A DNA stretch of 55,171 nucleotides from Streptomyces flaveus (GTDB lineage: Bacteria; Actinomycetota; Actinomycetes; Streptomycetales; Streptomycetaceae). The stretch spans positions 1-55,171 of the forward strand of contig NZ_BMPQ01000046.1 in NCBI RefSeq assembly GCF_014647675.1, written 5' to 3'. The position numbers and the translations under genes were made by a program. Shown here one piece after another: positions 26,091 through 35,012 of the stretch; the stretch's first letter is position 1, and every line of letters begins with the position of its first letter. Below the pieces are notes generated by a model. The model was not told the origin of the DNA and did not search any database. It saw only the letters and a list, made by a program, of their open reading frames with translations.

Positions 26091-26672
26091 ATGATGGGCG
26101 GCATGGACCAAGCCGACGCGATCATCTGGGCGACCGCCCTGGGCATCGGAGGGACCTTGGCTGCCGGGCTGACCGGACCGCTTCTCCAGGCCAGGGCCTC
26201 ACGTCGGCAGGCCCGGGACCAGGAGGCCTTCCAGGTCCGGCACCGCCTGCGCGACGAGCGACGCGCCGCCTTCGCGACCGTGCTCGACCAGTGTGAGGCG
26301 TTCCGGCACAGCATCAACGCCGCCATCGAGGCCCGCATGGCTCTCGAATGGCGCAGCGAGGACGCCCACTGGGAGCTGTGGCAGTCGACCGACGCTGCAC
26401 TGGGCGCGCTGCGCCGGGCGGCGACGAACGTCGCCATCACCGGCCCCGCTCCCATGGGCGAACTGGCCGACGCCGTCCATGCGGCGGCGGCCCGGCAGGC
26501 GGGCGTTTGGCGCATGCGGCTGGATCTGGACGACCGCCTCGTGCAGAACGCCCAGGCGGACAGTGCCTTCGCTGATGCGCGCAGACAATTCATCGCCGCG
26601 GCGGAAAAGATCCTGGCCCTGCCCACCGACCAGGGCACCCGGCACCGGGGCATGCTGCGGCGTTCGCCGTGA
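26091..26672 (+). CDS. unknown protein with N-terminal membrane anchor
   Basis: 193 residues from ATG 26091 (ATG 26103 is equally possible). One hydrophobic segment, IIWATALGIGGTLAAGLTGPLL, near residues 10-31 is followed by a basic stretch (QARASRRQARD) and a long alpha-helical, soluble part rich in Ala, Arg, Glu and Gln. This fits a single-pass membrane protein with a cytoplasmic coiled domain. No enzyme motif. The helix-rich pattern with TDAALGALRRAATNVAITGP resembles many uncharacterised Streptomyces proteins. It has no operon partners: a transposase remnant lies directly downstream on the other strand. Confidence 0.6.
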   Translation: MMGGMDQADAIIWATALGIGGTLAAGLTGPLLQARASRRQARDQEAFQVRHRLRDERRAAFATVLDQCEAFRHSINAAIEARMALEWRSEDAHWELWQSTDAALGALRRAATNVAITGPAPMGELADAVHAAAARQAGVWRMRLDLDDRLVQNAQADSAFADARRQFIAAAEKILALPTDQGTRHRGMLRRSP

Positions 26673-26694
26673 CGCGGGCCTGACGAGGGATTTC

Positions 26695-27049
26695 CTGTGG
26701 CGGGCTAGTCGCTGCCAGCAGGTTCGTTCGGGGATTCCTGCGAGTGCTCCGAACCTCGAGACCGACACGCCATGTGCCGCTCTCAGGACCTCGATGTCGG
26801 CGAATGGACAGCGTCGACGAACTCCGAGCCCTTCTGCCAGATCCGCAACTGCACCGTCGCCTCCGCGAGAGCGATCTTGAGCTGCTCGCACTCGTGGCGC
26901 AGCCGCCGCTCGGTCCACGACTGCCCACCATCGGGGCCGGGCAGCGAGCGGTCCATCCCGGCCTTGCCGGCGTCGACGAACCGGTCCCGCCCGTTGCCCA
27001 CCGTCGCCGAGGACACCCCATGCCGACGTACCGCCTCGGCCAGCGACAA
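26695..27049 (-). pseudogene. remnant of an IS3-type transposase (orfA and start of orfB)
   Basis: The minus-strand frame from 27049 reads SLAEAVRRHGVSSATVGNGRDRFVDAGKAG, then RRLRHECEQLKIALAEATVQLRIWQKG. This is a helix-turn-helix plus coiled coil of OrfA type. A second minus frame overlapping its end reads CPFADIEVLRAAHGVSVSRFGALAGIPERTCWQRLARHR, the usual start of the matching OrfB. The DDE core is absent and the OrfA start is not preserved; a stop lies just upstream. It is an old, truncated insertion distinct from the IS at 17964. Confidence 0.65.
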
Positions 27050-27206
27050 CTCGCATCACCGATCACGAACGTCGGCTGCCGATCGCTCCCTGAGGGTGAC
27101 GCGCGGCGACCATCCGGACGCGAGCCCGCGAGGCAGGTGTCCGGGTGGTGGTCCGCTGAGGGTGGCCTCGGAAATCCGGGACGGAACACGTGAAGGAGAC
27201 AACGGC

Positions 27207-27596
27207 ATGTTCGGACAGTCGAAGGCGTTCAGCGGCTTCTCGGTCGACGACCTCGGCAAGGCCCGCCAGTTTTACGGCGAGACCCTCGGCCTCCAGGTGG
27301 AGGAGAGCGGGCAAGGCGACATGAGGATGCTCACGATCAAGCTGGGCAGCGGCGCAAGCGTCTTTGTCTACCCAAAGGACAACCACACACCCGCGAGCTT
27401 CACGATCCTGAACTTCCCCGTGGACGACATCGAGGCGGCCGTCGACGGGCTGGCACAGCGCGGCGTGAGCATGGAGCGCTACCCGGAGTTCGAGTCCGAC
27501 GCCAAAGGCATCGTCCGGGGCCCCGAAGGCCCAACTGCGATCGCCTGGTTCACGGACCCGGCGGGCAACGTCCTGGCCGTGCTCCAGGAGAACTGA
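27207..27596 (+). CDS. VOC/glyoxalase-like protein
   Basis: A 129-residue single VOC domain pair: KAFSGFSVDDLGKARQFYGETLGLQVEE at the start, and ILNFPVDDIEAAVDGLAQRGV and AWFTDPAGNVLAVLQEN in the second half. It has the beta-alpha-beta-beta-beta pattern of the glyoxalase/dioxygenase superfamily. Metal ligands are not the full glyoxalase I set, so the reaction is unknown. AAGGAG at 27193-27198 supports ATG 27207. It stands alone between transposase debris and a decayed gene. Confidence 0.82.
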   Translation: MFGQSKAFSGFSVDDLGKARQFYGETLGLQVEESGQGDMRMLTIKLGSGASVFVYPKDNHTPASFTILNFPVDDIEAAVDGLAQRGVSMERYPEFESDAKGIVRGPEGPTAIAWFTDPAGNVLAVLQEN

Positions 27597-27981
27597 ACCC
27601 TCGCCCGCATTTGAAGGCCCTGCGGCCCAGCGGCAGCCGACCAGCGCCCCGGTGACTCAGCGGGGCACTCACCGGTGTGGGCGATATCGGCGCCGAAGGC
27701 CAGGGCATCCGAAGGTTTCGCGTGGGCCTTAAAAACGCTTCTCTGCACTTCACTCGATGGTGGCGGGAATCTTGTGGGCGTACTCCCCAGGCCCGGGTTG
27801 CCGGAGTGAAGTCACCTATCGCGTAGTGCGGAAATGCGAGTTGAGTCGCCTGTTGTGGGCGGCGTGCCCCGGCCTCAATCGTCAGCACAAGGCATCTGGA
27901 CAATTCCGGGGAGATTTTGACACGGTGAGGTGCACCGGCCCAGGAATCGAATGTGTGGCCGATGCCTTCTGGGGTCCAGCC
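27597..27981. other. no convincing gene
   Basis: 385 bp with no supported gene, hairpin or repeat. It precedes the decayed transglutaminase-like gene and may include its promoter. Confidence 0.45.
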
Positions 27982-28296
27982 ATGCCATCCGCTCGCCTCG
28001 CACGGGACGCCGCCGCCTTTTATGCCGCGCAGAGCACTTTCTCCGACCCCAGTGGCCTTGGCCGGCTTTACGCCGACCTGCCGGATGATCCGGCTCAACA
28101 CGCCTGTGTAGCCCGCGATCTGATGGTCCATCGTCTGGAAGGCGAGCCGTTCTGCCAGTCATCTTGCAGGATCGCCTGCACAACGACGCCGAGACGCGCT
28201 ACCTCGATGAACATTTTGCGGATCATCATCGAGCGGAACAACGCCCCGCTGACGCAGCGGCGCGAGGTCGGTGACCGGTTCGTCGCACTCCGGTGA
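27982..28296 (+). pseudogene. frameshifted transglutaminase-like gene fragment
   Basis: Frame 1 from ATG 27982 reads RDAAAFYAAQSTFSDPSGLGRLYADLPDDPAQHACVARDLMVHRLEGEPF. A different frame then gives DRLHNDAETRYLDE. The first frame resumes with ILRIIIERNNAPLTQRREVGDRFVAL and a stop. These blocks follow each other in the order found in Streptomyces transglutaminase-like proteins, where a catalytic Cys segment (RDF.LL..LLR) would come next. Here the gene stops just before it. Two compensating indels plus a truncated 3' end mark it as dead. The family name is from memory of related proteins. Confidence 0.55.
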
Positions 28297-28409
28297 TGCA
28301 GGTGGCCGGACTTGAAGAGGAAATCACTGGAGTTGCTCACCACCCCAGCCTGCCGTATCGGCGGCACGGACGGCACGGCGGCCACCCCGGTCCGGCGCGC
28401 CCGATGCGT

Positions 28410-29714
28410 TCAGCGCCACGCTCCCGACAGGCGCCGGGTGACCACCGCGCTGAGCGTGCGCACGCCCCGCGTCGAGCCGGGGTCGATGCCGGTGAGTTCC
28501 CGTACCCGGCGGAGGCGGTAGTCGAGGGTGCGGGTGTGGACGTTGAGGGCGGTCGCGGTGGCGCCGCGGTGCATGTCGTGGCGGTAGTACGCGTCGAGGG
28601 TGACGAGCAGGTCCGGGCCGGAGTCCAGTCGTCGGGCCACGTCGCGCAGCCATGCGTCGACGAACGGCACGTCCACTACGGCGAGTTCGACGAACACGTC
28701 GGCCAGGGTGTGCGGCCGGAGCCGGGCGTCCGCTCGGCGCAGCGGGGCCGCTCGGCTGATCCGCCGGGCCCTGTCCAGGGCGTCGGCCAGCCCGGACAGC
28801 GGGGCGGTGGCCGTACCGACGGCACAGGGCCGGCCGAGGGCGCGGGCGAAGTCCCGTACGAGATCCGGCAAGTGGTCGGGGGTGCGATCGGGCAAGAGGT
28901 CGGGAACGGTGTGCGGCGATACGTTTTCCGCTTCCGCGGCACCGGAAATCAGGGGGACCAGGGCTATCAGCTCACCGCTACCGTCTCCGTTGTCCGGACC
29001 CCACATGACCGGCACCTGGTGGCTCTTCACCAGCGTCTCGATCTCGTTTTCCAGGAAACGATCGACGGCGGGCAGGTCCGGCAGCCGGAACACCGTTACC
29101 GCGAAGTCATCGGGCAGTTCCATGTCGACGGCCGCGGCGATTTCCGTCGATATCGAATCTCCGCTCAGCAATGACCGGGCCAGCAGGGCGACCTGCTCGG
29201 CATACGGCATTCGGCGGCGCAGTACACGGACGAATCCCTGGCGGTAGGCGCCGATGCCGCGCTCGCCCTGCGGGGCGAACCAGGCCATCATGCGCATGAG
29301 TTCGTCGACTCCGCCGCCGCGCTGTGCCTCGGTCGCCTCGTTGATCTCGCGCAGCATGAGCGCGGTGTGCACGCGCAGCACCCGCTGCCGCGCGTCGAGC
29401 GACATTCCGGCCCCGGCCCGCAGCTCCCCCATCGACGCGATGTAGCCGAGGTCGTCGCCGCTCAACTCGCTGTTGTCCGGCGACAGTTCGACCGTACGGC
29501 GCCGGAACCACATCGCGTGTTCCAGCGTCTCGGCCCGGGCCCGGGAGTCCTTGTCCAGGAACCCGAACTCCGGGATCTCACGCTTGTACGTCTCGACCTC
29601 CCGGCGGGCGTTGGTCGACGCCCGCCGGGCCAGTTCGGCGAAGAGGCTCCCCATGGACGCGAGCATGTCATTCCGGGCGAACCGGCCGACAGACGAGATC
29701 CGGACGGCGTTCAT
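28410..29714 (-). CDS. PucR-family transcriptional regulator
   Basis: A 434-residue regulator. The N-terminal half is helical with no obvious sensor motif. The C-terminal part has a degenerate GGDEF-like region (AVGTATAPLSGLADALDRARR) and the PucR helix-turn-helix LLVTLDAYYRHDMHRGATATALNVHTRTLDYRLRRVRELTGIDP. ATG 29714 is chosen because the open frame before it encodes no family text. It is divergent from the secreted DUF4394 gene with 271 bp between, and may control it (inference). Ligand unknown. Confidence 0.82.
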   Translation of the reverse strand: MNAVRISSVGRFARNDMLASMGSLFAELARRASTNARREVETYKREIPEFGFLDKDSRARAETLEHAMWFRRRTVELSPDNSELSGDDLGYIASMGELRAGAGMSLDARQRVLRVHTALMLREINEATEAQRGGGVDELMRMMAWFAPQGERGIGAYRQGFVRVLRRRMPYAEQVALLARSLLSGDSISTEIAAAVDMELPDDFAVTVFRLPDLPAVDRFLENEIETLVKSHQVPVMWGPDNGDGSGELIALVPLISGAAEAENVSPHTVPDLLPDRTPDHLPDLVRDFARALGRPCAVGTATAPLSGLADALDRARRISRAAPLRRADARLRPHTLADVFVELAVVDVPFVDAWLRDVARRLDSGPDLLVTLDAYYRHDMHRGATATALNVHTRTLDYRLRRVRELTGIDPGSTRGVRTLSAVVTRRLSGAWR

Positions 29715-29985
29715 CACTCCGCACAAATCGGCGCCAACCCTGTCGACCTGGCTTTTGTCACAGTGCGCAAAATTCCCGGACCGGGGCGTTCCCGCCACCA
29801 CTTCCGCTTGTGGAGGAGGCGTGAAGCGGCCTTAATAAGAACCGCGTACACGCCCGCTGGGGGAACACCGCGGCTCATTCCGGCGCGGCTCCGGCATGGC
29901 TCCGGAAATCGGTACGGGCGGGAGTACGGGAATTCTCAGCAGCGCGCCAAACAATGGCGCTCGCTCAAACGGGAGGGAAACTCCG

Positions 29986-30879
29986 ATGAAATCAGGAACG
30001 AGAAAGAGAATCATGGCGGCGGTCGCGGTCATGGTCACGTCGACGGCGCTCATGCTCGGCACGCCGGGCACCGGCTCGGCTGCCCCCGCCGCCACCCCCA
30101 GCCTGCGCGCCTTCGGGATCACCGGTGACGGCACCCTGATGGCCACGTTCACGACCGACCGACCGGACGTACTCAACTGGGTCAGGGCCATCACCGGCCT
30201 CAGCGGCGACACGGGCCTGGTCGGCATCGACTTCCGGGTGCAGAACGGCCTGATGTACGGCGTGGGCAACAAGGGCGGCATCTACACGATCAAGATCCCG
30301 ACGGGCACCCAGGACGTCGTGGTCACCAAGGTGTCCCAGCTCCAGTACGCGCTGAACGGCACGAACTTCGGCGTCGACTTCAACCCGGCGGCCGACCGGC
30401 TGCGCGTGATCAGCGACAACGGCCAGAATCTGCGGCACAACCTCAACGACCACACGACCATCCAGGACCTGAACCTCACCACCCCGCCGATCGAGGGCAC
30501 GACCAAGGGCGTCTCCGCCGCTGCCTACACGAACAACGACCTCGACGGGACCACCGCGACCACGCTGTTCGACATCAACACGACCACCGACCAGGTCGTC
30601 ATCCAGTCCCCGGCCAACAACGGCACGCTCGCCCCGACCGGCAACCTCGGCATCGATGCCGGGATCAACGCAGGCATGGACATCTTCAGCACCCTGTCGG
30701 GCGGCAAGACGGTCGACAACACCGCCTTCGCCACCCTCACCCCCTCTGGAGCCGGCACGCCCTCCCTCTACACCATCAACGTCTTCACCGGCCAAGCCAC
30801 CCTCGTGGCCACCGACGCCGCCAAGGCCAAGTTCCCTCTGAACATCACGGACGTGGCCATCTCCCTCACCGGCACCTGA
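29986..30879 (+). CDS. secreted DUF4394 protein
   Basis: A 297-residue protein with an N-terminal Sec-type signal: KKR-like basic start, hydrophobic MAAVAVMVTSTALMLG, and cleavage probably after GSAAPA near residue 34. The mature part has repeated beta-propeller-like blocks (VGIDFRVQNGLMYGVGNKGGIYTI, then FGVDFNPAADRLRVISDNGQNLRHN, and DIFSTLSGGKTVDNTAFATL), matching DUF4394. It is presumably exported; function unknown. GGGAGG at 29971-29976 supports the ATG. A GC hairpin follows the stop. Confidence 0.82.
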   Translation: MKSGTRKRIMAAVAVMVTSTALMLGTPGTGSAAPAATPSLRAFGITGDGTLMATFTTDRPDVLNWVRAITGLSGDTGLVGIDFRVQNGLMYGVGNKGGIYTIKIPTGTQDVVVTKVSQLQYALNGTNFGVDFNPAADRLRVISDNGQNLRHNLNDHTTIQDLNLTTPPIEGTTKGVSAAAYTNNDLDGTTATTLFDINTTTDQVVIQSPANNGTLAPTGNLGIDAGINAGMDIFSTLSGGKTVDNTAFATLTPSGAGTPSLYTINVFTGQATLVATDAAKAKFPLNITDVAISLTGT

Positions 30880-30901
30880 TCCCGTCGGTCATGTCCTCGC
30901 C

Positions 30902-30925
30902 GCGGCCCGGCCACCACCGGGCCGC
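30902..30925 (+). terminator. possible terminator hairpin after the DUF4394 gene
   Basis: Stem GCGGCCCGG (30902-30910) pairs with CCGGGCCGC (30917-30925) around a 6-base loop, 22 bp after the stop. No T-run follows, as is common in high-GC terminators. Confidence 0.55.
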
Positions 30926-31646
30926 AGCGCGTCACCGCTACGGGCTGCCCCCAGGCCGCCCTTGGCACCCAACCAAGGGAAACGTACTGGTCGCGGCAAG
31001 CACGGGCGGATGGTGGTCGCATGTGGTCGCACGAGACTGGGAGTGTCGGCCCTTCCTGCGCCTCCGGGAGGCGATCCTCATGCGTACCACCGCCGACCGC
31101 GGCCGCGTCTACCGCAGGTGCGGCTGCCGAGACACCCACCGCCGCCAGCTCGGAGCACACTGCCCCCGCCTGCTCACCGACCATCACCACGGGACGTGGA
31201 CCTTCGCCGTCGACGTTCCCGCCCCAGCCCGCCACCGGACCACCGTCCGGCGAGGCGGCTTCACCAGCCACAACGACGCCGAGGCCGCGCTGCGGACGTT
31301 CCTGGAGGGCGAGGCCGGCGGCTTCAACGCCGACCCGAACCAGACCGTCGCCGACTACCTCCACACCTGGCTGACAGCCAAGGCGCTGGTCCTCAAGCCG
31401 ACCACCATGGCCCGCTACCGCGACTACGTGCACAACGACCTCGTCCCCGCCTTCGGCAGCCTCAGGCTGGACGAACTCAGGCACCGGCACATCACCGCCT
31501 TCGTCACCGGCCAGCTCTCCGCCGGCCGTGGCCGCACCACCCTCTACCGGTGCCTGGCCACGCTGTCCAGCGCGCTGGGGGACGCCGTCCTCCAGCACCG
31601 CCTCGCCCACAACCCGGCCAGCCCGCCGGCCCTGCGGCGACCGCCC

Positions 31647-31686
31647 GCGCCGGAGCGCCGGAGCGCCGGAGCGCCGGAGCGCCGGA
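31647..31686 (+). repeat. five tandem copies of an 8-bp unit inside int
   Basis: GCGCCGGA repeated five times without interruption. It encodes APERRSAGAPERR. Removing three units (24 bp) would give the more compact APERRIW linker. Unit length is not a multiple of three, so single-unit slippage would shift the frame. Confidence 0.85.
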
Positions 31687-32476
31687 TCTGGACCGCCACC
31701 GAGGCGGTCCGGTTCCTCCAGCACTGCCACCACGCCGATCCGGACATGGCCGACCTGTTCGAGTTCCTCATCGGCACCGGCCTGCGCAAAGGCGAGGCCC
31801 TCGGCCTGCACTGGGACGACGTCCACCTGACCGAACGCGTGCTCTACGTGCGCTGCACGCTCTCCGCGATCGCACCGGCTCGTCATCACCGCGCCCAAGA
31901 CCCGCTCCAGCAAGAACTGGGTGGCCATCTCCCCCCGCGTCGCCGCCGCCCTCCGGCACCGGGCCCGCTCCAGCGCCCGCACCCAGACCGACCTGGGCGC
32001 TCCCTTCAGAGGACTGGTCTTCTGCCGGCCCGACGGCCGCCCACTGCGGCCCAGAGCCGTCCTCGACCGGCTCCGGGAACTCTCCGACGAAGCCGGCGTC
32101 CCCCGGGTGACCGTTCACGACCTGCGCCACCTGGCCGCCACCCTCACCATCACCGCCGGCGTCCCCCTCACCGTGGTCTCCAAGACCCTGCGCCACTCCA
32201 CCCTGTCCACCACGGCCAACATCTACAGCCACCTCACCCGGCAAGCCGCCCGCGAAGCCGTCGACACCATCGAGCACACCCTCACGCGGGCCGAACAGAA
32301 GGCCGAGCGGCAGTCCCGGCAGACGCGACTGCGATCACCGCGCGACCACATCCAGCGGCTCCGCGAAGCCGTCAACCGGCTCCGCTCCCCCACTCGGCCC
32401 GGCTTCTGTGCCACCGCGAACCGGCCCCAGCCCCGGGCCGCGACCACACTGCGACCACCAGCCCTCCAGGTACGCG

Positions 32477-32508
32477 AAAAGCCGTCCTCCCGTAAACGAG
32501 AGAACGGC
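32477..32508 (-). terminator. rho-independent terminator of tRNA-Pro
   Basis: On the minus strand GCCGTTCTC, a 9-base loop and GGAGGACGGC form a stem of about 10 bp (with G-U pairs) followed by TTTT. It starts 23 bases after the tRNA 3' end. Confidence 0.7.
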
Positions 32509-32530
32509 CTCCGACCTGCATCAAAGCTGG

Positions 32531-32604
<74 letters not shown>

Positions 32605-32704
32605 ATGCCCGTTGTGACCTGGGGTTTCCCTGATCGAACGTGCATGGAAACAATACCGCACTCCAACCGGTGATCGCGCACGCCTTTATGCCGGACGACA
32701 CCGC

Positions 32705-32735
32705 TTGACCTCAATCATGCTTGAGGTTGCACGAT
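32705..32735 (+). promoter_or_regulatory. SoxR/MerR-like promoter of the transketolase pair
   Basis: The dyad ACCTCAATCATGCTTGAGGT (32708-32727) has 7-bp perfect arms and matches the arms of known SoxR boxes. It sits between a -35 TTGACC (32705-32710) and a -10-like CACGAT (32730-32735), with a 19-bp spacer. The overlong spacer with the dyad inside it is the hallmark of MerR-family-activated promoters. The expected start site would fall at the ATG (32743), giving a leaderless mRNA. No MerR gene is in the window. Confidence 0.72.
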
Positions 32736-32742
32736 CGTCGGC

Positions 32743-33444
32743 ATGACCAAGACAGCGGAACGGCGATACACGTACGAGGACCTGTCCGGGCTGATGAGCC
32801 TGATGAGCGGGGACGAGAAACACGGGCCCGCGGCGACGTCCACCCTCGACGCGCTCTGGGTGCTCTACGACCGGGTCCTGCGGGTCACGCCGGAGCGGAT
32901 GGACGATCCGGAGCGGGACCGGTTCCTGCTTTCCAAGGGGCACGGGCCGATGGCGTACTACGCGGTGCTCGCCGCCAAGAGTTTCGTACCGGTGGAGTGG
33001 CTGCCGGGGTTCGGCTCGTACGACTCGCCCCTCGGTCACCATCCGGACCGGGTGCTGGTGCCGGGCGCCGAGATCGGCAGCGGTTCGCTCGGGCACGGGC
33101 TGCCGATCGCGGTCGGGACGGCGCTGGGGCTGCGGGCCCAAGGGCTGCACGAGCCCGCCGTGTGGGTGCTGGTCGGGGACGCCGAGCTGGACGAGGGCAG
33201 CAACCACGAGGCGATCGCGTACGCCGGGCCTGCCGGGCTCGACCGGCTGCACACCGTGGTGATCGACAACTCCTCCGCCAGCCATGCCCGGCCGGGTGGG
33301 ATCGCGGCGCGGTTCGAGGCCGCGGGCTGGTCCGTCGAGAGCGTCGACGGGCGGGACCACGAGGCCTTGTACGAAGCGTTCACCGCGCCGCATCCCGGTC
33401 GGCCTCGGGTGGTCATCGCCCGGGTCGAGCCCAAGTCCGCCTGA
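32743..33444 (+). CDS. transketolase, N-terminal (TPP-binding) subunit
   Basis: A 233-residue half-transketolase. SKGHGPMAYYAVLA, the diphosphate/Mg motif GDAELDEGSNHEAIAYA followed by VVIDNSSASHA, and YDSPLGHHPDRVLVPGAEIGSGSLGHGLPIAVG mark the TPP-binding domain. Length is about half the usual N-domain, with a shortened insertion. It needs the C-terminal subunit encoded 64 bp downstream. Sugar-phosphate substrate unknown. No ribosome binding site precedes the ATG, consistent with the leaderless start predicted from the promoter. Confidence 0.87.
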   Translation: MTKTAERRYTYEDLSGLMSLMSGDEKHGPAATSTLDALWVLYDRVLRVTPERMDDPERDRFLLSKGHGPMAYYAVLAAKSFVPVEWLPGFGSYDSPLGHHPDRVLVPGAEIGSGSLGHGLPIAVGTALGLRAQGLHEPAVWVLVGDAELDEGSNHEAIAYAGPAGLDRLHTVVIDNSSASHARPGGIAARFEAAGWSVESVDGRDHEALYEAFTAPHPGRPRVVIARVEPKSA

Positions 33445-33508
33445 GACCCGGATCTCTCAGGCAGTACCACCGGATCCCTCAACCATCACCACAGAAGGGA
33501 AGTTCCAC

Positions 33509-34426
33509 ATGGACACCATGCGTGACCGCTTCGCCCCCGTAGTCTCGCGGCTGCTCGACGAGGATCCGCGCGTCGCGGTGGTTCTCGCCGAGATCGGTAT
33601 GGCCGATCTCGAGGAGGCGCAGATCCGGCATCCGGACCGGGTGATCAACGTCGGCATCCGTGAGCAGCTGCTGGTCGGCGCGGGTGCCGGCCTGGCACTG
33701 GCCGGGCTGCGGCCCGTGGTACACACCTTCGCCAGCTTCCTGGTCGAGCGGCCCTTCGAGCAGGTCAAGCTGGATCTCGGGCACCAGGGCGTGGGCGCGG
33801 TGCTGGTCAGCGCCGCCGCCTCCTTCGACTGGCCCGCGGGCGGGTACACCCATATGGCACCCGGCGATGTGGCGCTGCTCGACACGCTCGACGGCTGGAC
33901 CGTACACGTCCCTGGCCACCCGGACGAGGCTGAGACGCTGCTGCGGCACGCGGTCGCGGCGGGCGACGACAAGGTGTACGTACGGCTGTCGGTGCAGTCC
34001 AACGCGGAGGCCCTGCCGGTCGACGGGTCGCGATTTCTGACCGTCCGTGAGGGGCGCGCCGGTGTCGTCCTCGCCGTCGGGCCGGTGCTCGACGCGGTGC
34101 TCGCGGCCACCGAGGGGCTCGATGTCACCGTGTTGTACGCGACGACCGTACGGCCCTTCGACGCGGCCGCCCTGCGCCGCGCCACGGAGACGGCCGGCAC
34201 CGATGTCGTCCTCGTCGAGCCGTACCTGGCCGGCACGTCGACCTCCGCCGCGAACGACGCCCTCGCGGACCTCCCGCACCGGGTACTCGGCCTCGGTGTC
34301 GGCCGCCGTGAGCTGCGCCGCTACGGCCGGATCGATGAGCACGTGGCCGCACACGGGCTGGACGCGGGTTCCCTGCGGGAGCGGATCGGAGAGTTTCTGA
34401 GGGCCGGGGTACGGGTGGGGCTGTGA
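33509..34426 (+). CDS. transketolase, C-terminal (pyrimidine-binding) subunit
   Basis: A 305-residue partner. RDRFAPVVSRLLDEDPRVAVVLAEIG is followed by RVINVGIREQLLVGAGAGLALAGLRPVVHTFASFLVERPFEQVKLDL, the transketolase pyrimidine domain with the conserved catalytic Glu in GIREQ. The C-terminal swivel domain ends at LRAGVRVGL. The ATG at 33509 is used with AGAAGGGAAG upstream; longer in-frame starts lie inside the first gene. Split transketolases are known from archaea and some actinomycetes, and both halves assemble as one enzyme. Confidence 0.87.
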   Translation: MDTMRDRFAPVVSRLLDEDPRVAVVLAEIGMADLEEAQIRHPDRVINVGIREQLLVGAGAGLALAGLRPVVHTFASFLVERPFEQVKLDLGHQGVGAVLVSAAASFDWPAGGYTHMAPGDVALLDTLDGWTVHVPGHPDEAETLLRHAVAAGDDKVYVRLSVQSNAEALPVDGSRFLTVREGRAGVVLAVGPVLDAVLAATEGLDVTVLYATTVRPFDAAALRRATETAGTDVVLVEPYLAGTSTSAANDALADLPHRVLGLGVGRRELRRYGRIDEHVAAHGLDAGSLRERIGEFLRAGVRVGL

Positions 34427-34444
34427 TCGGTACCGGCAACACCC

Positions 34445-34804
34445 TCAGTCGGCTGCCGGAAGGCCCAACTCCGGGTAGGACTCGAGAAGTCGGGACGGAG
34501 CGGCCTGGCGCCAGGAGTCCGCGAGGATGTCCCGCAGCTCGTTGTCGCCCTCCAGGGCGGCGAGCCGGACACGCACCCAGGCGAAGCCCGCCTCATGGTC
34601 GGCGATCCAGAACTTCCCGGGCTCCGCCAGGGCGAGTTCGTCGCGCTCCTCCTTCGGGCAGCGCACGGCGATGGACGTCTCGTCCTCGGGCAGCGTGGCG
34701 AACATCTTCCCCGCGACCCGGAAGGTGGGCATGCTCCACGCGATCTTCTCCGTCGTGTCCGGCAGGGAGAGGGCGATACGGCGTACGTCTTCGGCATCCG
34801 GCAT
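34445..34804 (-). CDS. MmcQ/YjbR-family protein
   Basis: 119 residues from ATG 34804: DAEDVRRIALSLPDTTEKIAWSMPTFRVAGKMFATLPEDETSIAVRCP, then PGKFWIADHEAGFAWVRVRL. This is the MmcQ/YjbR (CyaY-like) fold; members bind DNA or act in unknown processes. It converges with the transketolase pair. A start at 34834 would add 10 residues. Confidence 0.85.
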   Translation of the reverse strand: MPDAEDVRRIALSLPDTTEKIAWSMPTFRVAGKMFATLPEDETSIAVRCPKEERDELALAEPGKFWIADHEAGFAWVRVRLAALEGDNELRDILADSWRQAAPSRLLESYPELGLPAAD

Positions 34805-35012
34805 GGCAGGCACCGTAGCCAATCCCACTGACAATCACCTGCTCAGCCAAGGTCACCGCCTCTGCCCGATGTCGACGAGGTGCACAGGCCGAGCCGTCGC
34901 CGCAGGCGAATCGCAGGTGAACGCGGCTCAATTGATCTATCCGCGTCATCCAGCCGTATCCCTCCTCGGAACCCTCAAAACGACCCGCGACCCGAGGAGT
35001 CAGGACTCTTAC

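Noticed and set aside
31870..31890. Programmed frameshift in the integrase
   Set aside because: No slippery heptamer or stimulatory hairpin is seen at the shift. A simple indel is the simpler reading.
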